A stretch of DNA of 64,000 bases from Aliidiomarina iranensis (GCF_003987135.1 NZ_PIPJ01000002.1:124001-188000), one strand, 5' to 3'; counted from the first letter of the stretch, positions 16,656-26,650 are shown. The notes: generated by a model from the sequence alone, not told the origin. Program-made: numbers and translations.

Positions 16656-19600
16656 ATGTCTGAGGTTTTAACTCGTGTCATTAAGTTTCCGGAACAGTTA
16701 CCAGTAGTTGCTGAGAAGGAACGCATTCAAACGGCAATTCGCGATCACCAAGTGGTTATTCTTGCTGGTGAAACGGGCTCGGGTAAAACTACGCAATTAC
16801 CAAAGATGTTGCTAGAAATGGGATATGCTGAACAAGGCATGATTGGGCATACGCAACCGCGCCGTTTAGCTGCTCGTTCGGTTGCGCAACGCATTGCGGA
16901 TGAGCTAGAAGAGCCGTTGGGAAAGACCGTTGGTTTTAAAATTCGTTTTCAAGATACGGCTTCTGCGGATACTGCCATTAAATTAATGACCGACGGTATT
17001 TTATTGGCAGAAATGCAACATGATCGTATGTTAAGAAAATACTCCGCGATTATCATTGATGAAGCTCACGAACGTTCCTTGAATATAGATTTCCTCTTAG
17101 GCGTATTGCGCCAGTTAATTGATAAAAGGCCAGATCTAAAAGTTATTATTACATCCGCTACCATTGAAACTGAGCGCTTTTCAGAACACTTTGCCAAGGC
17201 ACCGATTATTTCTGTGGAAGGGCGAACTTATCCAGTAGAAACTCGCTATCAACCCTTGCAAGAAGGCGATGATGAAAGCGAGCAAGATGTTATTCAAGGT
17301 ATTTGCGATGCTGCAAGTAGTTTGGTGCAAGAAGGCCCTGGCGATATTCTTGTGTTTTTGAGTGGTGAACGGGAAATTCGTGATAGCGCCGATGCTTTGA
17401 GTGAGCATTTCCGTGAGCGGCCACAGCCTATAGAAATTGTCCCTCTCTATGCGCGGTTATCAGCGAGTGAACAAAACCGAATTTTTCAGCCTCACAGTGG
17501 GCGGCGCATTGTACTTGCCACGAACGTAGCGGAAACCTCCTTAACCGTGCCGGGCATTCGTTATGTTATCGACCCGGGTACCGCACGTATTTCTCGTTAT
17601 AGCTATCGAACTAAAGTTCAGCGGCTACCTATTGAACCTATTTCGCAAGCCAGTGCAAACCAAAGAGCAGGGCGCTGCGGCCGAGTTGGCCCCGGCATTT
17701 GCGTGCGTTTGTACAGTGAAGAAGATTTTCTTAACCGGCCTGAGTTTACTGATCCTGAGATTCTGCGTACGAACTTAGCATCGGTTGTGCTGCAAATGGC
17801 TACGTTAAAATTAGGGAACATCCGTAAGTTTCCATTTCTACAACGGCCAGATGAACGCTTTATTACTGATGGTATTCGTTTACTCGAAGAACTTGGTGCA
17901 ATGCAAAGCCTTGGCCGTAAGCAAGCGCCAAAATTAACCCCGGTCGGCCGTTCGATAGGCCGAATGCCGATAGATCCAAGGCTTGGCCGAATGCTGCTAG
18001 CGGCAAGTGAGCTAGGGTGTGTGCGAGAACTACTGGTGATTACTGCAGCGTTAAGTATTCAGGATCCCCGCGAGCGGCCCCACGATAAACAGCAAAAAGC
18101 AGATGAGCTGCATAAACGTTTTCTTGATAAAGATTCTGATTTCCTTGGCTACTTGAACCTTTGGAACTATGTGCAAGCGCAACAAAAAGAGTTGAGCGGA
18201 AATCAATTTCGGAAACGTTGCAAACAAGAAATGATTCACTATTTACGTGTTCGTGAATGGCAAGATCTACACACACAACTGCGGCAAAGTGTTCGCGAGC
18301 AGGGAATCCGAATTAATGAAGAGCCGGCTGATTACACCAGTATACACCGAGCCCTGTTAACTGGCTTACTCTCTCACATAGGGAATAAGGATGAAAAGCA
18401 TCAGTATATGGGTGCGCGGCAAAGCCGATTCTTTATTTTTCCTGGTTCTGCGCTTTTTTCCGCAAAGCCAAAATGGTTAATTGCGGCTGAATTAGTAGAG
18501 ACATCGAGGTTATACGGCCGTTATGTCGCAAAAATTGAACCTGAGTGGATAGAACCTGCTGCTGAGCATTTAGTTAAGCGTAATTATCACGAACCTCGCT
18601 TTTCTAAAAAGCTCGGTGCGGTAGTGGCTACGGAACAGGTTACCCTCTATGGCTTGTTAATTGTTGCCGGCCGCCGTATTCAATACGGCCGCATCGATCC
18701 GGTTGAATCGCGGCGCATATTTATTCTTGAAGCATTGGTTAACGGCCAACTGCGGGAATCGCTTCCGTTTATGAAAACGAATCGTAAATTGATCGAATCG
18801 GTTCGTGAGTTAGAGGATAAATCCCGGCGTAGAGATATTCTCATTGATGAAGAAGCCTTATTTCATGCCTATGATGAGGTTTTACCAGAGGATATCTTTG
18901 ATGAACGTAGGCTAAAACGTTGGTGGCAAAACGCGCGCAAAGCGAACCCGCGGGTATTGCACTTTAGCCGCGAGCAGCTAATGCAGCAGGATGCCAGCCA
19001 CATTACTGCAGTTGATTATCCGGATGAGTGGGTGCAAGGCCGGTTGCGGTTGCCATTAACCTACATTTTTGAACCAAGTGACATTGATGACGGTGTTTCC
19101 GTGGATATTCCACTACCGGTACTGAATCAAGTTTCAGCTACGGGCTTTGATTGGCAAATTCCGGCGCTGCGGGAAACTTTGGTGATCGCCTTAATCAAAA
19201 GCTTGCCGAAAACGTTGCGGCGTAACTTTGTACCGGCTCCGAATTACGCGCAAGCATTTTTACAGGCTGTTAGTGCAGATGAACCCGATGGAGAACGCAC
19301 ACTGGTGCAGGTATTGAGCGCGCAGTTGAAACGCATGACGGGTGTAGAGGTGCCGGCTGAGGCTTGGAATTACGATGCGTTACCGGAACACGTGAAGATG
19401 AATTTCCGGATTCTTGATGAGAATGGAAAAGTACTTGCTCGTGCGCGGCATTTGAAAACGTTACAACAGCAAATGCAACCAAAGTTAACGGAAACTTTAG
19501 TGGCAACTGCCGGCGATGATATTGAAAGAGAAGGGCTTACAGATTGGGATTTCGGCACAGCACCGAGTGCGGTAGAAAAGAAAAGTGGGCGTTTTTCTAT

Positions 19601-20396
19601 TAAGGCATTCCCTGCGTTGAAAGACGAAGGGCGCACGGTTGCGATTCGGGTTTTTGATAGTGAGGCTGAAGCTCAAGGCTCAAATCGGCAAGGTTTACGA
19701 AAATTAGTGATGTTGCAGATACCTTCTCCGGTTAGCTATTTGCGGGCAAAGCTGCCGAATAAAGCTAAGTTGGCTATGTATTTTAATCCTTGGGGCAAAG
19801 TTGAAGCCCTAATAGAAGATTGTATGTTAGCGGCTATTGATGCCTTGATAGGCGAAGAGTTACCGAAAAACGATCGAGAGTTTCGAGCCCTTACAGATCG
19901 CGTTCGTGCAGAGTTAAACGATCAAACGTTGGCGATAGCAGTGCAAGTTGAGCGATGCTTATTGTTGAGCCATCAAGTGCAAAAATTGATTAAGGGCAAG
20001 ATTCCGCTAACACTCGTGCAATCTTACAATGATGTAAAAGCTCACCTTGAACGGCTAGTTTATCCTGGCTTTGTAAGCGATTTTGGCGTGGGTCGCTTAA
20101 CTGATGCCGAACGGTATCTGAAAGCGCTTGTGCAACGAGCGGAAAAGCTACCCGTTGACCCTAACAAAGATCGGATCAGAGGCCTGCAGCTCGAAAAACT
20201 GGAGCAACGTTGGCAAGATTTGTATAAGAAAGTGCCAAAAGGCGATCCAACTCCTAGTGAGCTTGTTGAGTTTCGTTGGTATTTGGAGGAATTTCGGGTT
20301 TCTACCTTTGCGCAGCAACTTGGAACGGCGTTCCCTGTATCCGAGCAACGTTTGAAACAAAGATTAGATGAGATTGAACAACTGCTACGTTGCTAA
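16656..20396 (+). CDS. hrpA: ATP-dependent RNA helicase HrpA
   Basis: The 1246-residue protein has all DEAH/RHA helicase motifs: GETGSGKTT (Walker A, about residue 39), DEAH at about 135, SAT, LVFLSGERE, TNVAETSLTVPG and QRAGRCGRVGPG. The helicase-associated and OB-fold regions follow, then the long HrpA-specific C-terminal part (about 600-1246). In E. coli HrpA helps fimbrial mRNA processing and rescues stalled or collided ribosomes. It is slightly shorter than the about 1300-residue E. coli protein, mainly at the N-terminus. It stands alone between the CBS gene and a convergent glutaredoxin gene. Confidence 0.93.
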   Translation: MSEVLTRVIKFPEQLPVVAEKERIQTAIRDHQVVILAGETGSGKTTQLPKMLLEMGYAEQGMIGHTQPRRLAARSVAQRIADELEEPLGKTVGFKIRFQDTASADTAIKLMTDGILLAEMQHDRMLRKYSAIIIDEAHERSLNIDFLLGVLRQLIDKRPDLKVIITSATIETERFSEHFAKAPIISVEGRTYPVETRYQPLQEGDDESEQDVIQGICDAASSLVQEGPGDILVFLSGEREIRDSADALSEHFRERPQPIEIVPLYARLSASEQNRIFQPHSGRRIVLATNVAETSLTVPGIRYVIDPGTARISRYSYRTKVQRLPIEPISQASANQRAGRCGRVGPGICVRLYSEEDFLNRPEFTDPEILRTNLASVVLQMATLKLGNIRKFPFLQRPDERFITDGIRLLEELGAMQSLGRKQAPKLTPVGRSIGRMPIDPRLGRMLLAASELGCVRELLVITAALSIQDPRERPHDKQQKADELHKRFLDKDSDFLGYLNLWNYVQAQQKELSGNQFRKRCKQEMIHYLRVREWQDLHTQLRQSVREQGIRINEEPADYTSIHRALLTGLLSHIGNKDEKHQYMGARQSRFFIFPGSALFSAKPKWLIAAELVETSRLYGRYVAKIEPEWIEPAAEHLVKRNYHEPRFSKKLGAVVATEQVTLYGLLIVAGRRIQYGRIDPVESRRIFILEALVNGQLRESLPFMKTNRKLIESVRELEDKSRRRDILIDEEALFHAYDEVLPEDIFDERRLKRWWQNARKANPRVLHFSREQLMQQDASHITAVDYPDEWVQGRLRLPLTYIFEPSDIDDGVSVDIPLPVLNQVSATGFDWQIPALRETLVIALIKSLPKTLRRNFVPAPNYAQAFLQAVSADEPDGERTLVQVLSAQLKRMTGVEVPAEAWNYDALPEHVKMNFRILDENGKVLARARHLKTLQQQMQPKLTETLVATAGDDIEREGLTDWDFGTAPSAVEKKSGRFSIKAFPALKDEGRTVAIRVFDSEAEAQGSNRQGLRKLVMLQIPSPVSYLRAKLPNKAKLAMYFNPWGKVEALIEDCMLAAIDALIGEELPKNDREFRALTDRVRAELNDQTLAIAVQVERCLLLSHQVQKLIKGKIPLTLVQSYNDVKAHLERLVYPGFVSDFGVGRLTDAERYLKALVQRAEKLPVDPNKDRIRGLQLEKLEQRWQDLYKKVPKGDPTPSELVEFRWYLEEFRVSTFAQQLGTAFPVSEQRLKQRLDEIEQLLRC

Positions 20397-20488
20397 TTGT
20401 GGATGCGCCTACGCTTAAGAGTACGCATACACTAAAGATTAATGATTAGTTTTGGCGCTTTTATAGCACTCGTGCAGGTGTTTTCTTT

Positions 20489-20546
20489 GCATCTACGTCG
20501 GCGTCTACGTCGGAATTAACGCCGACGTAAATGCCGACGTAAATGC
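20489..20546. repeat. Intergenic hairpin built from inverted pairs of a direct repeat
   Basis: Arms 20489-20513 and 20522-20546 are 25 nt each and pair at 22 positions, with the three differences allowing G-U pairs on one RNA strand. Each arm is itself a tandem repeat of a 12-nt unit related to CCGACGTAAATG. The loop is AATTAACG. It lies between the convergent hrpA and grxA genes. There is no T-run, so it is not a typical terminator; REP-like or protein-binding palindromic elements have this look. Confidence 0.7.
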
Positions 20547-20587
20547 CGCAAGTTTCCGAGAGTTCCAACTTATGGCCGCCGCTTGGC

Positions 20588-20851
20588 TTATGCGTACAAG
20601 CCTAAGTTAGCTTTTGCGTAGGCTTCAAACTCGGTGCAACCGCCCACGTGCGTCTCGTCAACAAAGATTTGTGGTACCGTCATTACCGGCTTGCCCACTG
20701 TTTTTTCCAGGTCAGCTTTAGTAATCCCTTCTTTTTGCATATCAACGTAGCGATACTCAAAATCATCGCGTGATGTTGCTAAGCGCTGTGCAATTTGTTC
20801 TGCACGCACACAAAAAGGACAGCCCGGGCGGCCAAAAATTACGGTTAACAT
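20588..20851 (-). CDS. grxA: Glutaredoxin 1
   Basis: The 87-residue protein is a class I glutaredoxin: VIFGRPGCPFCVRAEQIA holds the CPFC redox pair, TVPQIFVDETHVGGCTEF is the glutathione-binding TVP-cis-Pro and GG motif. It reduces the C-terminal disulfide of NrdA during deoxyribonucleotide synthesis. I placed the start at 20851 because AGGAGT lies 6 nt upstream on the minus strand and it matches the GrxA N-terminus; a frame from 20890 is longer but lacks such support. It is downstream of nrdA-nrdB-yfaE on the same strand, which fits its job. Confidence 0.9.
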   Translation of the reverse strand: MLTVIFGRPGCPFCVRAEQIAQRLATSRDDFEYRYVDMQKEGITKADLEKTVGKPVMTVPQIFVDETHVGGCTEFEAYAKANLGLYA

Positions 20852-20978
20852 AAGAACTCCTGCAAATAGATGATCCTGAGAGCGCGGCATTATGCCAAAG
20901 TTAAGGATGTTGTGGAAATCGATTCTTACGATGCCGCTGTTCTGTTAAAACGATTATTCGCTTTGCGCGGTGAGCGCG

Positions 20979-21242
20979 TTATTTGTGCTCTAATTGTAAA
21001 TCAGATTCAGCTTGGCAAACACAGGGTAGAATATCGCCCGGCCTGATGTAGGCAAGCGGATCTGTAGTATAGCGAACAGAGCCACTAAGAAGCTTAGTGC
21101 GGCAGGCGCCACAGAATCCATTACGACAATGGTAACGAGTTTCTAAACCTGACGTTTCCATAACCTCAAGTAAAGAGGCCGGGGCATCTGCCGCGACCTC
21201 AATGTGGATAACTTCGTTAACGATAATCTTGTAGGATGTCAT
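20979..21242 (-). CDS. yfaE: NrdAB-associated 2Fe-2S ferredoxin YfaE
   Basis: The 87-residue plant-type ferredoxin carries the cluster ligands in HCRNGFCGACRTK and ILPCVCQ. YfaE delivers electrons and helps maintain the diiron-tyrosyl radical cofactor of NrdB. Its start at 21242 lies 4 nt past the nrdB stop and aligns with E. coli YfaE; an upstream in-frame ATG pair at about 21275 would overlap nrdB. It is the third gene of the nrd operon. Confidence 0.9.
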   Translation of the reverse strand: MTSYKIIVNEVIHIEVAADAPASLLEVMETSGLETRYHCRNGFCGACRTKLLSGSVRYTTDPLAYIRPGDILPCVCQAESDLQLEHK

Positions 21243-21246
21243 GGGA

Positions 21247-22377
21247 TCAGAGATCGAAATCTCCAAAATCATCAATACTCACTTGGCTATCAATTTGCCC
21301 AACTAAGTAGGAGCTAATTTCAGCTTCCTGCGGCGCTACTTGCACGTTATCAGACACCAAGTATTTGTTCATCCATGGTAATGGATTATTTTTTTGCTCG
21401 AATTCAGGCTCAAAACCAATTGCTTGCATACGTAAGTTGGCAATGTATTCCACGTATTGGCAAAGAATCTGTTCGTTCAAACCAATCATCGATCCATGTT
21501 GGAACAAATATTTAGCCCATTGTTTTTCTTGGCTTACCGCTTTCAAGAATATTTGCCGGGCTTCCTCTCGGCATTCTTCCGCAATCTCTTTCATCTCTGG
21601 GTCGTCTTCACCGTATTGCCAAAGATTCAGAATGTGTTGCGTTGAGGTGAGGTGCAGGTTCTCATCACGGGCAATTAGCCTAATGATCTTTGCATTTCCT
21701 TCCATTAACTCGCGCTCGGCAAATGCAAATGAACACGCGAAGCTTACATAAAAGCGAATGGCCTCAAGTGCATTTACGGAATTGATGCACAAGAATAGCT
21801 TCTTCTTCAAATCACGAACACTAACATGATAGGTTTTATCATCGATGGTAATTGAACCTTCGCCATGGGTTTGCCATAGCTGGGTATAGAAAATCAAATC
21901 ATCGTAGTACTGGGAAATATCTACGGCACGCGTTTGAATTTCTTCGTTTACCATGATGTCGTTAAACACATGGCTTGGGTCAGTAAACAGATTCCGTAAA
22001 ATATGGGTGTATGAGCGTGAGTGAATAGTTTCCGAAAACGCCCAGGTTTCAATCCAAGTTTCTAACTCTGGCAGAGAAACGATTGGTAACAAAGCTACGT
22101 TTGGGCTGCGGCCTTGCACGGAATCAAGCAAAGTTTGATATTTTAAATTTGAAATGAAAACGTGCTTTTCGCTATCGGAAATCTTGTTGAAATCAACCCG
22201 ATCGCGGCTCACATCTACCTCTTCTGGGCGCCAGAAAAAGCTTAATTGTTTTTCGATTAGTTTTTCGAAAATAGGGTGGCGCTGCTGATCGTAGCGCGCC
22301 ACATTCACTGAGTTACCGAAAAACATAGGTTCATCGAGTGCGTTCGTATTTACTTTGCTAAATGTAGAATATCGCAT
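21247..22377 (-). CDS. nrdB: Ribonucleoside-diphosphate reductase class Ia, beta subunit
   Basis: The 376-residue protein matches E. coli NrdB from its first residues ([18 protein letters not shown]) to its last ([12 protein letters not shown]). It houses the diiron centre and the stable tyrosyl radical: [12 protein letters not shown] contains metal ligands and the radical Tyr, and [11 protein letters not shown] the C-terminal ligand pair. The start at 22377 has a GAGG site and agrees with the family; a longer frame to 22416 would overlap nrdA. The protein partners with NrdA to reduce ribonucleoside diphosphates under aerobic growth. Confidence 0.94.
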   Translation of the reverse strand: MRYSTFSKVNTNALDEPMFFGNSVNVARYDQQRHPIFEKLIEKQLSFFWRPEEVDVSRDRVDFNKISDSEKHVFISNLKYQTLLDSVQGRSPNVALLPIVSLPELETWIETWAFSETIHSRSYTHILRNLFTDPSHVFNDIMVNEEIQTRAVDISQYYDDLIFYTQLWQTHGEGSITIDDKTYHVSVRDLKKKLFLCINSVNALEAIRFYVSFACSFAFAERELMEGNAKIIRLIARDENLHLTSTQHILNLWQYGEDDPEMKEIAEECREEARQIFLKAVSQEKQWAKYLFQHGSMIGLNEQILCQYVEYIANLRMQAIGFEPEFEQKNNPLPWMNKYLVSDNVQVAPQEAEISSYLVGQIDSQVSIDDFGDFDL

Positions 22378-22384
22378 GCTTACC

Positions 22385-24721
22385 TCAAATTTTGCAGGCG
22401 CCGCCAGCACAATCATCGTCTTCTTCGATAACGGCAGTTACGGCTTGGTTTGCCTTCTCTTCAAGCTTTTTACGCATTTCTGCAGGCATATCTGTTTGGC
22501 TATCTGATGCACCGTCACGAGTGTTGTGATAGTACATTGTTTTCACACCTAGCTTATATGCGTACAACAGATCCTGCAGCAGCTGTTTCATTGGCACACG
22601 GCCACCTTCAAATTTGCCCGGATCGTAGTTTGTGTTTGCCGAGATGGTTTGGTCCACGAATTTTTGCATGATACCAACAAGCTCCAAGTACCCTTTATTA
22701 CTTGGAATCTGCCATAACAGTTCATACTTATCTTTTAAGTTTTCGTAGTCTGGTACCACTTGTTTCATCACACCATCTTTCGATGATTTTACGCTAACAT
22801 GGCCACGAGGTGGTTCAATACCATTAGTAGCATTAGAGATCTGGGAAGACGTTTCTGATGGCATTAACGCGGATAATGTTGAGTTACGCAGGCCATATTT
22901 TTTCACTGATTCACGCAGCGCTTCCCAATCGTAATGTAGAGGCTCAGAGCAAATTGCATCTAAGTCTTTTTTGTAGGTATCGATTGGTAAAATACCCTCA
23001 GAGTAGGTAGTTTCGTTAAATTTCGGGCACGCGCCTTTTTCTTTTGCGAGCTCATTCGATGCTTTCATCAGATAGTATTGAATGGCTTCAAATGTACGGT
23101 GGGTTAGCCTATTAGCGCTGCCATCGGAGTAACGAACACCGTTCTTGGCAAGGTAGTAGGCGTAGTTAATCACGCCGATACCGAGTGTACGCCGCGCCAT
23201 GGAGGCGTTTTCCGCTGCTGGTACGGGATAATCTTGGTAATCCAATAGGTTATCCAAAGCGCGTACGGCAAGATCAGCTAACTCTTCGAAATCATCAAGA
23301 GAGTTGATGGCACCGAGATTAAAAGCTGAAAGCGTACAGAGTGCAATTTCACCATTCTCGTCGTTTATGTGTTCAAGCGGTTTGGTTGGCAAAGCGATCT
23401 CTAAGCACAAGTTGCTTTGGCGAACCGGCGCTAGCTTCGGATTAAATGGGCTGTGGTTGTTGGTGTGATCCACATTCTGTAAATACATCCGGCCCGTGCT
23501 AGCGCGCTCTTGCATGAACAAACTAAATAACTCAATAGCCTTGATGCGTTTCTTACGGATATTCTCATCGGCTTCGTACTGCTCGTACAAACGCTCAAAC
23601 TCTTCTTGGTCTGCAAAGAAGGCATCGTATAGGCCTGGAACATCAGAAGGGCTGAATAACGTGATGTATTGATCTTTTACCAGCCGTTGATACATGGTTT
23701 TGTTGAATTGAACGCCGTAATCTAAATGGCGTACACGGTTTTCTTCAACACCACGGTTGTTTTTCAGCACAAGTAACGATTCAACCTCTAGGTGCCACAG
23801 TGGGTAGAATAGGGTAGCCGCACCACCGCGAACACCACCTTGGGAACAGCTTTTCACTGCGGTTTGAAAGTACTTAAAAAATGGAATGCAGCCGGTGTGG
23901 AAAGCTTCGCCATTGCGAATTGCACTTCCAAGCGCCCGAATACGGCCGGCGTTGATACCAATCCCTGCACGTTGCGAAACATATTTTACAATGGCGCTGG
24001 CAGTAGCATTAATAGAATCTAAGCTATCGCCACACTCAATCAACACACAAGAACTAAACTGGCGAGTTGGCGTACGCACACCCGACATAATCGGTGTCGG
24101 TAGGGAAATCTTGAACTGTGAGGTAGCATCATAAAAACGGCGGATATAATTTAAGCGGTTTTCTTTTGGATATTTGGCAAATAAACAGGCTGCCACGAGT
24201 AAATACAAAAACTGTGCGCTCTCATACACCACACCGGTGATCCGGTTTTGTACTAAATACTTGCCCTCTAGCTGTTTTACGGCAGCATAAGAGAAATCGA
24301 GGTCACGGCTGTGCTCTAGGAATGTATCCATTTCCTCAAGTTCAGCTTGCGTGTAATCCTCTAAGATATGCTTATCATATCGGTTCATGCTTACCATTTT
24401 GCTTACATGGTCATACAAGCGGGGTGGCTCAAACTGGCCATAGGCTTTTTTGCGTAAGTGAAAGATTGCTAATCGAGCGGCGAGGTATTGATAATCAGGC
24501 GCTTCTTCACTAATTAAATCGGCAGCGGCACGAATAATCGTTTCATGGATATCGGCAGTTTTAATGCCATCGTAGAATTGTATGCGCGAGCGCAGTTCTA
24601 CTTCAGAAACAGACACATTTTTCAGGCCTTCAGCGGCCCAACTAATAACCCGATGAATTTTTTCTAAATCCAGGACTTCGCGTGTGCCGTTGCGCTTTGT
24701 AACGTGAATAGGTTGGCTCAT
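22385..24721 (-). CDS. nrdA: Ribonucleoside-diphosphate reductase class Ia, alpha subunit
   Basis: The 778-residue catalytic subunit begins with an ATP-cone ([20 protein letters not shown]) that senses ATP/dATP. Active-site residues are visible: [19 protein letters not shown] (Asn, Cys, Glu) and [16 protein letters not shown]. The C-terminal CAGGAC pair transfers reducing equivalents from thioredoxin or glutaredoxin. It is 17 residues longer than E. coli NrdA. GAGGGAACC precedes the ATG. Two NrdR boxes lie just upstream, so repression by NrdR-ATP/dATP is expected. Confidence 0.95.
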   Translation of the reverse strand: MSQPIHVTKRNGTREVLDLEKIHRVISWAAEGLKNVSVSEVELRSRIQFYDGIKTADIHETIIRAAADLISEEAPDYQYLAARLAIFHLRKKAYGQFEPPRLYDHVSKMVSMNRYDKHILEDYTQAELEEMDTFLEHSRDLDFSYAAVKQLEGKYLVQNRITGVVYESAQFLYLLVAACLFAKYPKENRLNYIRRFYDATSQFKISLPTPIMSGVRTPTRQFSSCVLIECGDSLDSINATASAIVKYVSQRAGIGINAGRIRALGSAIRNGEAFHTGCIPFFKYFQTAVKSCSQGGVRGGAATLFYPLWHLEVESLLVLKNNRGVEENRVRHLDYGVQFNKTMYQRLVKDQYITLFSPSDVPGLYDAFFADQEEFERLYEQYEADENIRKKRIKAIELFSLFMQERASTGRMYLQNVDHTNNHSPFNPKLAPVRQSNLCLEIALPTKPLEHINDENGEIALCTLSAFNLGAINSLDDFEELADLAVRALDNLLDYQDYPVPAAENASMARRTLGIGVINYAYYLAKNGVRYSDGSANRLTHRTFEAIQYYLMKASNELAKEKGACPKFNETTYSEGILPIDTYKKDLDAICSEPLHYDWEALRESVKKYGLRNSTLSALMPSETSSQISNATNGIEPPRGHVSVKSSKDGVMKQVVPDYENLKDKYELLWQIPSNKGYLELVGIMQKFVDQTISANTNYDPGKFEGGRVPMKQLLQDLLYAYKLGVKTMYYHNTRDGASDSQTDMPAEMRKKLEEKANQAVTAVIEEDDDCAGGACKI

Positions 24722-24746
24722 GGTTCCCTCGCTGATGTTTTTCGAA

Positions 24747-24762
24747 GCACTATATATTGTGT
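24747..24762. promoter_or_regulatory. NrdR box, start-proximal
   Basis: GCACTATATATTGTGT matches the NrdR consensus (ACAC-AT-rich-GTGT) in reverse orientation, 26-41 bp upstream of the nrdA start. It is one of a pair whose centres are 42 bp apart, about four helical turns, which is typical for paired NrdR sites. Confidence 0.9.
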
Positions 24763-24788
24763 TGAATGAATGCTGTTGGAGTAATTTT

Positions 24789-24804
24789 ACACAATATATA
24801 GTGT
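24789..24804. promoter_or_regulatory. NrdR box, start-distal
   Basis: ACACAATATATAGTGT fits the NrdR consensus at every conserved position. With the partner at 24747-24762 it should bracket or overlap the nrdA promoter, so that NrdR tetramers or higher forms can repress when dATP is high. Confidence 0.92.
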
Positions 24805-24982
24805 TGCGTTGCTGGGAGCTATGCTAGTCATCTAGCGCCATTTGATCAAGCCTGAAATGATAGATTTTGTAAGAGAAATCGGTATTTTTTTGCTTGACGC
24901 AGTAGTGGTGGGCGTTACGGGGTCATAACTTTTTACTATTAAATATTTTGTTAATCGCACACAAGGGAATATATAACAAATT

Positions 24983-25008
24983 AACTAAACGTTCTGTTTA
25001 GTTTTTGC
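24983..25008. other. AT-rich hairpin between nrdA and the HAD phosphatase gene
   Basis: AACTAAAC (24983-24990) and GTTTAGTT (24996-25003) form an 8-bp stem followed on the + strand by TTT. It lies 43-68 bp downstream of the stop of the minus-strand HAD phosphatase gene and could end that transcript, but on the minus strand the T-run is weak. The rest of the 329-bp gap 24722-25050 holds the nrd promoter and NrdR boxes and nothing else I can identify. Confidence 0.35.
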
Positions 25009-25050
25009 AGGTGGTTCCGTTAAAACAGGCGCCAAATCAATTTTGCGATG

Positions 25051-25746
25051 TTAACCGCGATCAACCAGTAACTGCATTAATTCAAGCGGTGAATCAATAG
25101 CAAAATCAGCGCGCCAAGATGCCACATCATCTTCCGGTGCAATGTAGCCATAATTCGCTAACACGGTTTTCATCTTGGCCTGGCGGCCAGCCAAAATATC
25201 GCGCTCGGCATCACCTACATATAGGCAATTCGCTGGATTAATACTATTGGCATTGCTCGCTTGTAAACGCTCGCATGCATGCAGGAGGGGCGCAGGGTCG
25301 GGTTTGGCAACTTTTAGAGTATCACCACACACCACTACGCCAATCGCCGCTAAAGGCGGAATTTGTTGTAATACCAGCTCTGTATATAGCGTCGGTTTAT
25401 TGGTAACAATGGCTACCGGTATTTCCAAGGCTTGCAATTGTTGCAGTAGCTCAGTTACTTCATCAAACAAACGTGTATCAACGCAGACATGCTGTTCGTA
25501 AAAATCGAGAAATTGCTGCCGCAAGGTTAAGCGATTCTCGTCGTTGAAATCGGCGCCAAAACCAAGCTTTAACAGCCCATGGGAGCCGTGAGAAGCATAG
25601 GGCCTAATTTCAGCATTGCGTTTAATGGGCCGGTTGTGTGCTCGCAGCACCTGATTCAGTGCATGCCCAAGATCGGGGGCGGTATCGAGTAAGGTGCCAT
25701 CCAAATCAAATAATACTGCATCGGGTTGGTGCTTTGGCTTTATCAC
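25051..25746 (-). CDS. HAD-family phosphatase, phosphoglycolate phosphatase (Gph) / MupP type
   Basis: The 231-residue protein has the HAD motifs FDLDGTLLDT (nucleophile Asp), VTNKP (motif II), KPDPAP (motif III Lys) and VGDAERDI (motif IV). The nearest named families are phosphoglycolate phosphatase and MupP, the N-acetylmuramate 6-phosphate phosphatase of Pseudomonas cell-wall recycling, which is also encoded directly after ubiG. The C-terminal ANYGYIAPEDDVASWRAD resembles MupP. The gene starts 17 nt after the ubiG stop on the same strand. I cannot separate the two functions by sequence alone. Confidence 0.8.
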   Translation of the reverse strand: MIKPKHQPDAVLFDLDGTLLDTAPDLGHALNQVLRAHNRPIKRNAEIRPYASHGSHGLLKLGFGADFNDENRLTLRQQFLDFYEQHVCVDTRLFDEVTELLQQLQALEIPVAIVTNKPTLYTELVLQQIPPLAAIGVVVCGDTLKVAKPDPAPLLHACERLQASNANSINPANCLYVGDAERDILAGRQAKMKTVLANYGYIAPEDDVASWRADFAIDSPLELMQLLVDRG

Positions 25747-25762
25747 TGATTAACTCCGAAAT

Positions 25763-26488
25763 TTATTTGTCTGTGTGTTCGCTCGCTGGGCGTTCGCAGG
25801 CCACCAGATAATTTACATCAAGATTACGGTCACTAATGAAAAATTGGTTCAATATCGGATTGTAATGAATGCCGGTTGCCGCGAGTTCGCGTAATCCTGC
25901 TGCGTTAGCCATATCCATTAACTCCGCAGGACGAATAAATTTCTTGGCATCGTGAGTTCCTTGCGGAACCCAACGTAAAACATATTCTGCTGCATAAACA
26001 CCAAGTAGCTTTGCCTTTAATGTTCTATTCAATGTAGAGAAGATGATGCGGCCGCCCGGTTTTACCATGTGCGCGCAGGCTGCTATCACGGTTAACGGTT
26101 CGGGAACATGTTCGAGCATTTCTAAGCAGGTAACGATATCGAACTGATTAGCATGTGTTTCTGCGAATTCCTCTGCGGTGGTTTGCTGATAATCAATGGT
26201 TAATTCGCTATCCAACGCGTGTAACCGGGCAACGCTGAGCGCGTCCGGGCTCATATCTATTCCCGTTATCTGTGCGCCGGCTTGCGCTAGCGCCTCACTT
26301 AATAAGCCGCCGCCACAGCCAACATCGAGAACTTTCCGGCCCGCAACACCTAAACCGTGCTGCTCGATAAACTGCAGGCGCAACGGGTTGATTAAGTGTA
26401 GTGGCTTAAAATCACCATCAGGGTCCCACCAGCGTGAAGCCATAGCATTGAATTTTTCGATTTCTGCCGGATCGACATTTTGCTGCAT
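25763..26488 (-). CDS. ubiG: Ubiquinone biosynthesis O-methyltransferase UbiG
   Basis: The 241-residue SAM-dependent methyltransferase carries the UbiG signature: PAEIEKFNAMASRWWDPDGDFKPLHLIN at the N-terminus, SAM motif LDVGCGGGLLSEALA, and TCLEMLEHVPEP. UbiG performs both O-methylation steps of ubiquinone synthesis at the membrane. Its divergence from gyrA with nrd genes beyond is the same arrangement as in E. coli. It appears to head an operon with the HAD phosphatase. Confidence 0.94.
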   Translation of the reverse strand: MQQNVDPAEIEKFNAMASRWWDPDGDFKPLHLINPLRLQFIEQHGLGVAGRKVLDVGCGGGLLSEALAQAGAQITGIDMSPDALSVARLHALDSELTIDYQQTTAEEFAETHANQFDIVTCLEMLEHVPEPLTVIAACAHMVKPGGRIIFSTLNRTLKAKLLGVYAAEYVLRWVPQGTHDAKKFIRPAELMDMANAAGLRELAATGIHYNPILNQFFISDRNLDVNYLVACERPASEHTDK

Positions 26489-26650
26489 GTTGTGAATCCT
26501 TGTGCTAAAACTGATGACCTCGGAATGACCGGACGAGGATAGGAAAGCCTTGCAAGCGAATATTAGCTTCGGGCATATTGTTGATTCGAAGTGTACCGAA
26601 ATGAACTAGCACAAACTAGCGTTAAGTTGATTTTTCTCTGTGCTTTTGAG

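Noticed and set aside
20489-20546. Direct repeats considered as a CRISPR fragment
   Set aside because: Units are 12 nt, adjacent and inverted, with no spacers and no cas genes.
26608-26626. Direct repeat ACTAGC spaced by ACAA upstream of gyrA
   Set aside because: Too short to be meaningful without conservation data.
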